DNA from: a bacterium
Lineage (GTDB): Bacteria; JAUVQV01; DATDCY01
Length of the DNA stretch: 12,359 bases
Assembly: GCA_036524115.1 (NCBI GenBank)
Contig: DATDCY010000133.1
Coordinates: 1 to 12,359 of the forward strand
Direction: 5' to 3'
The translations under genes and the position numbers were made by a program. How positions within the stretch are numbered: the first letter of the stretch is position 1; each line of letters opens with the position of its first letter. Below, piece by piece: positions 1-6,951 of this stretch. The notes below the pieces were generated by a model. It saw only the letters and a program-made list of their open reading frames with translations, was not told where the DNA came from and made no database searches.

Positions 1-1
1 G

Positions 2-490
2 GCTGCGGTCGACCTCGCGGTCGCCGGGCCGCGCCGCGAGACGATCCGGAGCGCGGAGGCGCGCGTCGAGGCGGCGCGCGGCTCGTTGGCGGCGGCCGAG
101 TCGCTCCTGGCGCAGGCGCGGGTCGCCGCCCCCGGCGACGGCCGCGTCAGCCTGCGCAACGCCGAGCCGGGCGAGGTGGTGACGCCGGGCTTCCCGATCC
201 TGCGGATCGCCGAGCTCGGCCGCGTCTGGCTGCGGGTCTACGTCCCGGAGACGCGCATCGGCCTCGTCAAGCCCGGCCAGCGCGCGGCGGTGAGCGTCGA
301 CGCTTTCCCCGGGCGGTCCTTCCCCGGGGTCGTGGCGGAGATCGCCGAGAAGCCGGAGTTCACGCCGAAGAACGTCCAGACCCGCGAGGAGCGGGTGAAG
401 CTCGTCTTCGGCGTGAAGGTGGAGATCGAGAACCCGGGCGGGGAGCTCAAGCCCGGGATGCCGGCGGACGCGGTGATCACGGTGAGATGA
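2..490 (+). CDS. ybhG: HlyD/YbhG-like periplasmic adaptor of an efflux pump (3' part only)
   Basis: Membrane-fusion (periplasmic adaptor) subunit that would link the inner-membrane ABC transporter encoded next to it to an outer-membrane channel. The frame is open to the left edge, so the start, the membrane anchor or signal and the first half are missing. The visible 162 residues begin in an Ala/Arg/Glu-rich helix (end of the coiled-coil hairpin). Next comes the second half of the lipoyl/barrel-sandwich domain (around AAPGDGRVSLRNAEPGEVV), then a beta-barrel domain. The stretch EFTPKNVQTREERVKLVF corresponds to the AEFTPKTVET region I recall in E. coli YbhG, which together with the downstream genes supports the ybh assignment over a generic HlyD. 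The TGA stop is at 488-490, 51 nt before the first ATPase ATG. The family is confident; the exact orthology is inferred from gene order and motif memory. Confidence 0.88.
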   Translation, partial: AAVDLAVAGPRRETIRSAEARVEAARGSLAAAESLLAQARVAAPGDGRVSLRNAEPGEVVTPGFPILRIAELGRVWLRVYVPETRIGLVKPGQRAAVSVDAFPGRSFPGVVAEIAEKPEFTPKNVQTREERVKLVFGVKVEIENPGGELKPGMPADAVITVR

Positions 491-499
491 CCCGGGCGG

Positions 500-522
500 T
501 CCCCCCTGCGGCACCGGGGGGA
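500..522 (+). other. Intercistronic hairpin between adaptor and ATPase genes
   Basis: A 7-bp perfect stem, TCCCCCC (500-506) with GGGGGGA (516-522), around a 9-nt loop. It lies in the 51-nt gap after the adaptor stop and ends 2 nt before the GAGGGG ribosome-binding site (525-530) of the next gene. No T-tract follows, so it is not an intrinsic terminator. It could affect mRNA stability or relative expression of the adaptor and the ATPases, which is inference only. Confidence 0.45.
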
Positions 523-541
523 TCGAGGGGGTTTGCGAGAC

Positions 542-1489
542 ATGCCCGAACCCGTCATCGTCGCCCGCGGCCTGCGCAAGCGCTTCGGCGCCACGCCCGC
601 CGTCGATGGGCTCGACCTCGAAGTCGCGGCCGGCGAGATCTTCGGCCTCGTCGGCCCGGACGGCGCGGGGAAGACGACCGCGATCCGCATGCTCTGCGGC
701 ATCCTCGACGCCGACGGCGGCGAGGTCGCGGTCGCCGGCGTGGACGTGCGGCGGGAACCCGAGCGGGTCAAGGGGCGCATCGGCTACATGTCGCAGCGCT
801 TCTCGCTGTACGGGGACCTGACGGTCGCGGAGAACCTGCGCTTCTTCGCCGGCCTCTTCCGCGTCCCGCGCGGCGAACGCGGGCGGCGCGAGGAGGAGCT
901 CTACGCCTTCTCGCGGCTCGGCCCCTACCGCGACCGCCTCGCCCAGAACCTCTCCGGCGGCATGAAGCAGAAGCTCGCGCTGGCCTGCACCCTCGTCCAC
1001 CGGCCCGAGGTGCTGCTGCTCGACGAGCCGACGACGGGGGTGGATCCGGTCTCCCGCCGCGACTTCTGGTCGATCCTCTACGGACTGCACCGGGACGGCG
1101 CGACGATCCTGGTCAGCACGCCGTACATGGACGAGGCGGAGCGCTGCGGGCGCGTCGCGCTCATGGAGGGCGGGCGCATCCGCCTCTGCGACACGCCGGA
1201 GGGGGTGCGCGGGCGCATGCGCGGCGAGGTCATCGAGGTCACCGCGCGGCCGCAGCGGCTCGCGCGCAAGGCGCTCGCCGGGCTCCCGGGGGTGCTGGGC
1301 ATCGAGGTCTTCGGCGACCGGCTCCACGTCTGGGCCGAGCGTGCCGCGCCCGTCGAGGAGGCGCTCTGCGCACACCTGGCGGCGCAGGGCGTGGAGCTCT
1401 GCGCGCACCGCCGTGTCGAGCCCGGCCTCGAGGACGTCTTCGTGTCGCTGCTGTCCCCGGCCGGGTCCGGGCCCGGGAACGGCTCATGA
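542..1489 (+). CDS. ybhF: ABC transporter ATPase, equivalent to the N-terminal half of YbhF
   Basis: ATP-binding subunit (315 aa) of an ABC-2 type exporter, cytoplasmic, driving the two permeases encoded downstream. Walker A GPDGAGKT is at residues 38-45, the Q-loop Gln at 85, signature LSGGM at 137-141, and Walker B LLLDEP around 158-163. The Asp in GPDGAGKT and the run KLSGGMKQKL-like context are features of the first nucleotide-binding domain of YbhF. The switch (H-loop) position reads STPYMDEAE, with Pro194 replacing the usual His. The C-terminal about 90 residues form the accessory domain typical of drug-export ABC ATPases, ending in GLEDVFVSLL. I chose ATG 542 because GAGGGG (525-530) precedes it at good spacing. 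A TTG at 533 would add three residues but sits too close to that site. The stop overlaps the next ATG (ATGA). Confidence 0.93.
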   Translation: MPEPVIVARGLRKRFGATPAVDGLDLEVAAGEIFGLVGPDGAGKTTAIRMLCGILDADGGEVAVAGVDVRREPERVKGRIGYMSQRFSLYGDLTVAENLRFFAGLFRVPRGERGRREEELYAFSRLGPYRDRLAQNLSGGMKQKLALACTLVHRPEVLLLDEPTTGVDPVSRRDFWSILYGLHRDGATILVSTPYMDEAERCGRVALMEGGRIRLCDTPEGVRGRMRGEVIEVTARPQRLARKALAGLPGVLGIEVFGDRLHVWAERAAPVEEALCAHLAAQGVELCAHRRVEPGLEDVFVSLLSPAGSGPGNGS

Positions 1490-2448
1490 GCGCCGGGAGC
1501 GTCGCACCCGCGGTCGCGGTCGAGGGCCTCACCAAGCGCTTCGGGTCCTTCACCGCCGTCGACGCCATCACCTTCTCCGTGCCGCGCGGCGAGATCTTCG
1601 GCTTCCTCGGCCCGAACGGCGCCGGCAAGTCGACGACGATCCGGATGCTCTGCGGGATCCTCGCGCCGAGCGGCGGGACAGGCACGGTCGCCGGCTTCGA
1701 CATCGCGCGCGAGCCCGAGCGCATCAAGGCCGTCATCGGCTACATGAGCCAGCGCTTCTCGCTCTACGACGACCTCACCGTCGACGAGAACATCGCCTTC
1801 TTCGGCGGGGTCTACGGCGTCGAAGGGGAGCGGCTCGCGGCGCGCCGCGCCTGGATCCTGCGCATGGCCGGCCTCGGCGGGCGCTCCGGGAGCCTCACCC
1901 GGGAGCTCTCGGTCGGCTGGAAGCAGCGCCTCGCCCTCGGGTGCGCCGTGGTGCACGAGCCGGAGATCCTTTTCCTCGACGAGCCGACGTCCGGGGTCGA
2001 CCCGCTCTCGCGCCGCGCCTTCTGGGAGCTGATCGCCTCGGTCGCGGAGGGCGGGGTCACCGTCTTCGTGACGACGCACTACATGGACGAGGCGGAGCAC
2101 TGCGACCGCCTCGGGCTGGTCTTCGGCGGGCGCCTCGCCGCGCTCGGGACCCCCGCGGAGCTCAAGGAGCGTTATTCGCCGGCCACGGTCTACGAGGTCA
2201 GGGCCGTGCCGCTGATGCGCGCCCTCGACCGGCTCGTCTCCCAGCCGGGCGTGGTCGAGGCGGTGGTGCACGGGACGGCGCTGCGCGTCACGGTCGCCCC
2301 GGGGGCGGGGGAGGCCGAGATCGCCGCCGCCCTTGCCGCATCCGGCGTCACGGCGCAGCGCATCGAGGGCGTGCACCCGACGCTCGAGGACGTCTTCGTC
2401 GCCGTCGTCGGGGAGGCGGGCGGCGACGCCGCCGCGCCCGCCCGGTAG
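1486..2448 (+). CDS. ybhF: ABC transporter ATPase, equivalent to the C-terminal half of YbhF
   Basis: Second ATP-binding subunit (320 aa), translationally coupled to the first through an ATGA overlap. Walker A GPNGAGKST is at 42-50, the Q-loop Gln at 89, Walker B LFLDEP at 162-167, and the switch His198 is present in TTHYMDEAEHCDR. The signature is degenerate: LSVGW (141-145) instead of LSGGQ. This matches what I recall of the second domain of E. coli YbhF, which also lacks a canonical signature. In E. coli the two domains are one polypeptide; here they are separate genes. The same reading frame stays open upstream of 1486 through the first ATPase gene, but that stretch is an Arg-rich out-of-frame reading with no domain, so the start at 1486 is firm. 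The protein ends with the family's HPTLEDVFVAVVG accessory region and an Ala-rich tail. Confidence 0.93.
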   Translation: MSAGSVAPAVAVEGLTKRFGSFTAVDAITFSVPRGEIFGFLGPNGAGKSTTIRMLCGILAPSGGTGTVAGFDIAREPERIKAVIGYMSQRFSLYDDLTVDENIAFFGGVYGVEGERLAARRAWILRMAGLGGRSGSLTRELSVGWKQRLALGCAVVHEPEILFLDEPTSGVDPLSRRAFWELIASVAEGGVTVFVTTHYMDEAEHCDRLGLVFGGRLAALGTPAELKERYSPATVYEVRAVPLMRALDRLVSQPGVVEAVVHGTALRVTVAPGAGEAEIAAALAASGVTAQRIEGVHPTLEDVFVAVVGEAGGDAAAPAR

Positions 2449-2454
2449 CCGCCG

Positions 2455-3588
2455 ATGCTGCAGCAGGTGGCGCTCCTGGCGTGGAAGGAGGCGCTGCAGC
2501 TGCGCCGCGACTGGCGCACGCTCGCCGTCATCATCGTGCTGCCGGTGCTCATGCTCGTGCTCTACGGCTACGCGATCAACTTCGATTTGCGCCACGTCGC
2601 CCTCGGCGTCCAGGACGAGGACCGGACCGCGGACGCGCGCCGGCTCGTCGACGCCTTCCGGCGCGGCGAGAGCTTCGAGGTCGTCGCCTGGCCGGGGTCC
2701 CAGGCCGAGGCCACGCGGCTGCTCGACGCGGGCGAGGTACGGGCGGTGCTCGTCATTCCGCGCGGCTACGCGGAGGACCTCGCCGCCGGCCGCACCGCGA
2801 TCGTGCAGCTGCTGGTCGACGGCGCCGACTCCACGAGCGCCACGACGAGCATCGGCTACGCCGGGGCGATCGTGCGCGAGCACTCCGGCGCGGTCACCGT
2901 CGAGGCGCTGCGCCGGCGGGGCGTGAGCGTCCGGGACGGCTTCCCGCCGCTGGAGGCGCGGGTGCGCTTCTGGTACAACCCCGAGCAGAAGAGCGTCAAC
3001 TACATCGTCCCCGGCCTGATCGCGGTGATCCTGATGATGGTCTCGACGCTCCTGACGGCGCTCACCGTGGTCCGCGAGCGCGAGCGCGGCACCATCGAGC
3101 AGCTCGTCGTCTCCCCGCTCCGTCCCGCCGAGCTCATCGTCGGCAAGCTCGTCCCCTACGCCGCGATCGCCTTCGTCGACGTGCTGCTCGTCATGGGCGC
3201 CGGCCGGCTGCTCTTCGGGGTGCGCGTGGCCGGCAGCATCCCGCTGCTGCTCGCCCTCTCGGCGCTGTACCTCGTCGCGGCGCTCGGCATCGGCCTGCTG
3301 ATCTCCGTCGTCTCGCCGACGCAGCAGACCGCGATGACTGCCGGCATCCTCGCCTCCCAGCTGCCGACGATCCTGCTCTCGGGCTTCATCTTCCCGGTGC
3401 GCGCGATGCCGGAGGTGGTCCAGTGGCTGACGAACCTCGTCCCGGCCCGCCACTACCTCGTGATCGTCCGCGGCATCTTCCTCAAGGCCAGCCCGCTCCC
3501 GCGCCTCTGGCCCCAGGCGCTGGCGCTGGCCGCGATCGCGGCGGTGACGCTCGCCCTCGCCGCCCTGAAATTCAGGAAGAGACTCTGA
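2455..3588 (+). CDS. ybhS: ABC-2 type permease, YbhS-like
   Basis: Inner-membrane permease (377 aa), one of two that would form the transmembrane pathway of the exporter. Topology is the standard ABC-2 drug-export arrangement. There is a cytoplasmic KEALQLRRDW start and a first membrane helix at about 22-42. A large periplasmic domain (about 43-180) ends in RFWYNPEQKSVNYIVPG. Then come five hydrophobic segments (about 184-206, 232-254, 260-284, 295-315, 350-370). The cytoplasmic loop RERERGTIEQLVVSPL (207-222) is the conserved elbow that contacts the ATPases, and ILLSGFIFP is the family motif in the fifth helix. ATG 2455 follows the previous stop by 6 nt with no good Shine-Dalgarno, consistent with translational coupling. 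Which of the two permeases is the true YbhS equivalent is assigned from gene order. Confidence 0.92.
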   Translation: MLQQVALLAWKEALQLRRDWRTLAVIIVLPVLMLVLYGYAINFDLRHVALGVQDEDRTADARRLVDAFRRGESFEVVAWPGSQAEATRLLDAGEVRAVLVIPRGYAEDLAAGRTAIVQLLVDGADSTSATTSIGYAGAIVREHSGAVTVEALRRRGVSVRDGFPPLEARVRFWYNPEQKSVNYIVPGLIAVILMMVSTLLTALTVVRERERGTIEQLVVSPLRPAELIVGKLVPYAAIAFVDVLLVMGAGRLLFGVRVAGSIPLLLALSALYLVAALGIGLLISVVSPTQQTAMTAGILASQLPTILLSGFIFPVRAMPEVVQWLTNLVPARHYLVIVRGIFLKASPLPRLWPQALALAAIAAVTLALAALKFRKRL

Positions 3589-4721
3589 TGAACTGGCGGC
3601 GCGTCCTGCACCTGATGCGCAAGGAGCTGCTCCAGCTCCGGCGCGACCCGCAGATGCTGCGCATCCTCTTCGCCTCGCCGCTCTTCCAGCTCTTCGTCTT
3701 CGGCTACGCCGTGACGACCGACGTGCGCCACGTCGCCACCGCGCTGCTCGACCAGGACCGCACCGTGCAGAGCCGGGAGATCGCCGAGCGCTTCCGGCGC
3801 TCGGGCTACTTCGACCTCGAGCGGCTGCCTGCGGGCCCCGACGAGGTCGACGCGCTGCTCGACGCCGGGCGCGTGCAGGCCGCCCTCGTCATCCCGCGGG
3901 GCTTCGCCGCCGACCTCGCCGCCGACCGCACCGCGCGCGTCCAGGTGCTCGTCGACGGCAGCGACTCGATGACCGCGGGCATGATCGCCGGCTACGTCGG
4001 GGGGATCGCCGGCGAGTACTCCTCGCGGGTGGGCGCCGAGCGCCTGGAGCGGCTGCGCGCGCGGGTGCAGCGTGTCCCGGCGGTCGAGGAGCGCACCCGG
4101 GTCTGGTACAACCCCGAGCTCAAGAGCGTGCGCTACATGGTGCCGGGGGTGCTCTCGATGACCCTCTTCCTGGTGACGATGCTCATGACCTCGATGGCGA
4201 TCGTCAAGGAGCGCGAGATCGGTACGCTCGAGCAGCTCGTGGTCACCCCGATCACGGCGCGGGAGCTGATCCTCGGCAAGACGCTGCCCTACATCGGCAT
4301 CGGCTTCGCGCTGATGCTCCTCATGATGGCGCTGTCGACCTTCTGGTTCCGCGTGCCCGTCGCCGGCTCCGTGCCGCTGCTCTTCGCGCTCTCCCTGGTC
4401 TTCATCTTCACGAGCCTCGGGCTGGGGCTCTTCATCTCGACGGTGTCGCACACGCAGCAGCAGGCGATGATGATGACACTCTTCATCATGCTCCCGTCGA
4501 TCCTGCTCTCGGGGTTCATCTTCCCGATCGCCAACATGCCGCGGGTGATCCAGGTGGTGACGCACGTGATCCCGCTGCGCTACTTCCTCGTGATCGTCCG
4601 CGGCATCTTCCTCAAGGGCAACGGGCTCGCGATCCTCTGGCCGCAGGTGGCGGTGCTCCTGGGGTTCGGGGTCGGCATCCTCGGACTCTCCGCCCTCCGC
4701 TTCCGGAAGCGATTGGGTTGA
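3588..4721 (+). CDS. ybhR: ABC-2 type permease, YbhR-like
   Basis: Second inner-membrane permease of the pump, also exactly 377 aa and clearly a paralogue of its upstream neighbour. It has KELLQLRRDPQ at the N terminus and a first helix at about 24-43. The periplasmic domain runs to RVWYNPELKSVRYMVPG (171-187), the KEREIGTLEQLVVTPI elbow to 222, and SHTQQQAMMM precedes the LLSGFIFPI helix. HTQQQA and the arrangement after it resemble E. coli YbhR more than YbhS. The ATG overlaps the preceding stop by one base (TGATG), with AGGAAGAG (3574-3581) six bases upstream as a ribosome-binding site. This is the last gene of the operon; no convincing intrinsic terminator with a T-tract follows it before the next gene. 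Confidence 0.92.
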   Translation: MNWRRVLHLMRKELLQLRRDPQMLRILFASPLFQLFVFGYAVTTDVRHVATALLDQDRTVQSREIAERFRRSGYFDLERLPAGPDEVDALLDAGRVQAALVIPRGFAADLAADRTARVQVLVDGSDSMTAGMIAGYVGGIAGEYSSRVGAERLERLRARVQRVPAVEERTRVWYNPELKSVRYMVPGVLSMTLFLVTMLMTSMAIVKEREIGTLEQLVVTPITARELILGKTLPYIGIGFALMLLMMALSTFWFRVPVAGSVPLLFALSLVFIFTSLGLGLFISTVSHTQQQAMMMTLFIMLPSILLSGFIFPIANMPRVIQVVTHVIPLRYFLVIVRGIFLKGNGLAILWPQVAVLLGFGVGILGLSALRFRKRLG

Positions 4722-4736
4722 CCCGTGCATCGACCG

Positions 4737-4764
4737 GGGCGCTCCCGGGCGCTCCGGGCGCTCC
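4737..4764. repeat. Three short tandem copies of GGGCGCTCC
   Basis: Copies start at 4737, 4747 and 4756; the first two are separated by one extra C. They lie just after the permease stop. A 6-bp stem CGCGGC/GCCGCG (4773-4778 with 4788-4793) follows but has no T-tract. Function unknown; this may be only low-complexity GC sequence. Confidence 0.4.
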
Positions 4765-4798
4765 TTCGCTCCCGCGGCGTGTTTGGTGCCGCGCGTCA

Positions 4799-4834
4799 CA
4801 CACGTGTGAGTTTTGGGGCGAATTCAGGTAGACT
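4799..4834 (+). promoter_or_regulatory. Perfect 10-bp palindrome next to a possible promoter of the MBL-fold gene
   Basis: CACACGTGTG (4799-4808) is a perfect palindrome, about 60 bp upstream of the metallohydrolase start. TAGACT (4829-4834) is a fair -10 hexamer; the -35 position at 17-bp spacing reads GTGAGT, which is weak and overlaps the palindrome. If the promoter is real, a protein bound to the palindrome would cover its -35 region, making it a candidate operator. The region is relatively AT-rich compared with its surroundings, which fits a regulatory segment. Low certainty. Confidence 0.3.
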
Positions 4835-4869
4835 GCGCCGCTCAAGGGGACCGGGAGGGGTCACGAAGT

Positions 4870-5706
4870 ATGCAGGTGACGGTCTGGGGCGCGCGCGGGT
4901 CAATACCCGTGTCGGGACCGGAGTACGTCCGCTACGGCGGCGACACCACCTGCCTCGAAATCCGCGGTCCGGGCGAGCCCCTCCTTGTCGACGCCGGCAC
5001 GGGAATCCGGCGGGCCGGAAACCGGCTGCACGCCGAGCGGGCGCGCCGCATCCATCTGCTCTTCACCCACGCGCACTGGGACCATGTCATCGGCTTTCCC
5101 TTCTTCCGGCCGTTGTTCACCGCGGGCGTGCGCATCGACGTCTACGGCTGCCTCGAGGCGCAGGTGTCCCTGCGCGAGATGGTCGGCCGGACGATGGAGG
5201 CGCCGAACTTCCCGGTGGACCTCGGCGACGTCGCCGCGGAGATCGTGTACCACGAGCCCTGCCGCGAGCGGTTCACCGCCGGCGGCCTCACGGTGACCAC
5301 GCTGCCGCTGAGCCACCCGAACGGCGGCGTCGGCTACTGCTTCGAGGAGGAGGGACGCCGCCTGGTCTTCCTGACCGACAACGAGCTGGGGCAGGTGCAC
5401 CCCGGCGGGCTCGTCGCGGAGGAGTACCGGCGGTTCGCGGCCGGGGCCGAGCTGCTGTTGCACGACGGGGAGTTCACCGCCGAGGAGTACCGGCAGACCC
5501 GCGGGTGGGGCCACAGCACCTGGAGCGAGGCGCTGGAGTTGGCGCTCTCGGCCGGCGTGCAGCGCTTCGGCCTCTGGCACCACAACATGAACCGCGACGA
5601 CGAGTCGCTCGAGCGGATCGTCGCCGAGTGCCGCTCGCGCTCGGGCGCGGCGGGCGCGCAGGTCGAGGTCTTCGCCGCCATCCAGGGCCAACGTCTCACC
5701 GTCTAG
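4870..5706 (+). CDS. MBL-fold metallo-hydrolase
   Basis: Cytoplasmic metallo-beta-lactamase-fold hydrolase, 278 aa, no signal peptide. It opens with MQVTVWGARGSIPVSGPEYVR-type sequence and GGDTTCLEI, the start of a widespread bacterial subgroup related to class III cyclic-nucleotide phosphodiesterase and PhnP/RNase Z-like folds. Metal-ligand motif HAHWDH is at 67-72. Further candidate ligands are His149 (LSHP), Asp170 (LTDNE), Asp199 (HDG), and His215 or His237/238. All expected metal positions appear intact. ATG 4870 is chosen because GGGAGGGG (4853-4860) lies nine bases upstream and because conserved sequence starts there; an in-frame extension to 4813 has no domain content. It is monocistronic by spacing. 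Substrate unknown: cyclic nucleotide, phosphodiester and other hydrolase activities are all possible. Confidence 0.9.
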   Translation: MQVTVWGARGSIPVSGPEYVRYGGDTTCLEIRGPGEPLLVDAGTGIRRAGNRLHAERARRIHLLFTHAHWDHVIGFPFFRPLFTAGVRIDVYGCLEAQVSLREMVGRTMEAPNFPVDLGDVAAEIVYHEPCRERFTAGGLTVTTLPLSHPNGGVGYCFEEEGRRLVFLTDNELGQVHPGGLVAEEYRRFAAGAELLLHDGEFTAEEYRQTRGWGHSTWSEALELALSAGVQRFGLWHHNMNRDDESLERIVAECRSRSGAAGAQVEVFAAIQGQRLTV

Positions 5707-5780
5707 CCGGGCACCGATAACGGCCCATCAGCGCCCGGCAACGCCCCTCGCCCCTTTGGCCGTTCGGCGGGCGCTTCCAT

Positions 5781-5795
5781 GGGGGCTCCGCCCCC
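5781..5795. repeat. Short GC hairpin GGGGGC-TCC-GCCCCC
   Basis: Six-base-pair perfect stem with a 3-nt loop. A near-identical hairpin (loop TTC) occurs at 8638-8652, also upstream of a plus-strand gene. Such hairpins are common in high-GC intergenic DNA. Confidence 0.45.
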
Positions 5796-5958
5796 TCTGG
5801 CGCGGCTGGCGCCGCTGTCACCCCCGAAAGACAGGGGTCCCGACCTCTTTGCATCCGACCCCGTATGGGCGGCCTGCGGGCGCCGTGCGGTGATCCGGGC
5901 CCATCTGCGGGGTCATGGCTCCCGTCCGCAGGTCCAATTCCGACAACCGGGCGTGCGA

Positions 5959-5988
5959 TTGACGCGCCGGCCCGAATCGTGCCAACAT
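5959..5988 (+). promoter_or_regulatory. Sigma70-type promoter of the dodecaheme cytochrome gene
   Basis: -35 TTGACG (5959-5964) and -10 CAACAT (5983-5988) with 18-bp spacing. The predicted transcript would start near 5995, giving a leader of about 47 nt with a strong GGGGGAGGGAG ribosome-binding site at 6025-6035. The -35 is near consensus; the -10 matches only three of six positions. Confidence 0.5.
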
Positions 5989-6041
5989 CCCGCTCCGTTT
6001 CTTGGGGCACCGCTGGCATTCACCGGGGGAGGGAGAACACG

Positions 6042-6881
6042 ATGGCTCGCAGGGTGACAGGTTTTCTCGCGGCGGCATTCCTCGCGCTGGCGCTCGGCGC
6101 CGGCAGTGCGTCCGCCGAGGCGGCCAAGGCCACGCTCCAGAACGGGGACTGCGTCAAGTGCCACGCGCAGCAGCCGGCCGACATCGACGCCGGCGGCGGC
6201 AAGCACAAGACCGAGGTCGGGTGCCAGGATTGCCACGCGGGGCACCGCCCGTCGTCGAAGAACAACATCCCGGCGTGCGGCCAGTGCCACGACGGCGGGG
6301 AGCACTACAAGCTGCCCAACTGCCTCGAGTGCCACAAGAACCCGCACACCCCGAAGAACATCACCTTCGACCGCAAGCAGACCGTGCCCTGCCTGACCTG
6401 CCACAAGGAGCAGATCAAGCAGCTCAAGGACAACCCGAGCAAGCACACCGCGCTGGCCTGCTCGTTCTGCCACGACGTGCACGGCAAGAAGCCGAACTGC
6501 ACGCAGTGCCACAAGCCGCACGCCGCGACGATGACCGCGGCGGATTGCTCGGCCTGCCACAAGGCACACCAGCCGAAGAACGTCGTGTACCAGCAGACGG
6601 TGCAGAACGCGCTCTGCGGCTCCTGTCACACGCGGCCGGCGTCGCTGATCGCGGCGACGGCGACGAAGCACGCCAAGGTCTCGTGCGTGCAGTGCCACAA
6701 GGACAAGCACAAGATGGTGCCGAACTGCAGCCAGTGCCACGAGTCGAAGCACCCGGCGGGGATCATGAAGAAGTTCCCGAACTGCCTGACCTGCCACAAC
6801 CACCCGCACGACCTGAACAACTTCGCGGCGGCGGCGAAGCCGGCCGCGCCGGCGCCCGCAGCGGCCCCGGCGAAGCAGTAG
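6042..6881 (+). CDS. Periplasmic dodecaheme c-type cytochrome (three tetraheme modules)
   Basis: Electron-transfer protein, 279 aa, exported by an N-terminal signal peptide (basic MARR, hydrophobic to about 20, likely cleavage after Ala-Ser-Ala at 25). Twelve CXXCH heme motifs start at residues 37, 61, 79, 94, 117, 140, 153, 169, 192, 215, 229 and 248, about one per 20 residues. Besides the 12 motif His there are 13 others (55, 68, 88, 102, 135, 147, 160, 176, 210, 223, 237, 254, 256), enough for all hemes to be bis-His ligated. Spacing shows three tetraheme repeats (starts 37, 117, 192), with related linkers PKNITFDRKQTV and PKNVVYQQTV. The C terminus is an Ala/Pro-rich tail from about 262. 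There is no lipobox, so it is probably soluble periplasmic. ATG 6042 carries the signal peptide and a ribosome-binding site. Heme number is like that of Geobacter periplasmic conduit cytochromes (e.g. ExtA, as I recall), but orthology is not shown. Confidence 0.93.
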   Translation: MARRVTGFLAAAFLALALGAGSASAEAAKATLQNGDCVKCHAQQPADIDAGGGKHKTEVGCQDCHAGHRPSSKNNIPACGQCHDGGEHYKLPNCLECHKNPHTPKNITFDRKQTVPCLTCHKEQIKQLKDNPSKHTALACSFCHDVHGKKPNCTQCHKPHAATMTAADCSACHKAHQPKNVVYQQTVQNALCGSCHTRPASLIAATATKHAKVSCVQCHKDKHKMVPNCSQCHESKHPAGIMKKFPNCLTCHNHPHDLNNFAAAAKPAAPAPAAAPAKQ

Positions 6882-6904
6882 CGCGCCGCAGCGGATCAGT
6901 CGAT

Positions 6905-6943
6905 CGGCCCGCCGGGGGATGCCCCGGCGGGCCGCTTTCGTTT
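6905..6943 (+). terminator. Intrinsic terminator of the dodecaheme cytochrome gene
   Basis: A perfect 13-bp stem (6905-6917 with 6922-6934), loop GATG, followed by CTTTCGTTT. It lies 23 nt after the cytochrome stop. The minus-strand side has no T-run, so it mainly serves the plus strand, although it also sits at the end of the convergent pspC-type gene. Confidence 0.88.
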
Positions 6944-6951
6944 CGCCAGTA

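Larger units (their letters stand above)
5707..6041. other. 335-nt intergenic region upstream of the dodecaheme cytochrome gene
   Basis: No convincing coding sequence. It contains an 8-bp stem AGCGCCCG/CGGGCGCT (5730-5737 with 5768-5775, 30-nt loop), a tight GC hairpin at 5781-5795, and a 5-bp stem ACCCC/GGGGT at 5820-5838. TTGCATCCGACCCCG at 5849-5863 recurs in similar form at 8653, and a sigma70-type promoter lies at 5959-5988. The cytochrome reading frame extends upstream to 5865, but that part lacks hemes and a signal sequence, so it is not coding. I looked for a c-di-GMP (GEMM) riboswitch because such elements often precede cytochrome genes in Geobacter; the conserved blocks are absent. 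Confidence 0.6.

Noticed and set aside
487-2448. A continuous 653-codon frame that looks like a fused protein ending in the second ATPase
   Set aside because: The first about 333 codons are an Arg/Ala-rich out-of-frame reading of the first ATPase gene; only 1486-2448 has a real domain. The two ATPases are separate overlapping genes, not a fusion.
5865-6041. In-frame N-terminal extension of the dodecaheme cytochrome
   Set aside because: Starting at 6042 gives a textbook signal peptide and ribosome-binding site; the extension would bury the signal and contains the promoter.
5990-6041. Possible sigma54 promoter (TGGGGCACCGCTGGCATT) before the dodecaheme gene
   Set aside because: The spacing and the -12 element do not match TGGCAC-N5-TTGC; the sigma70-type pair at 5959-5988 fits better.
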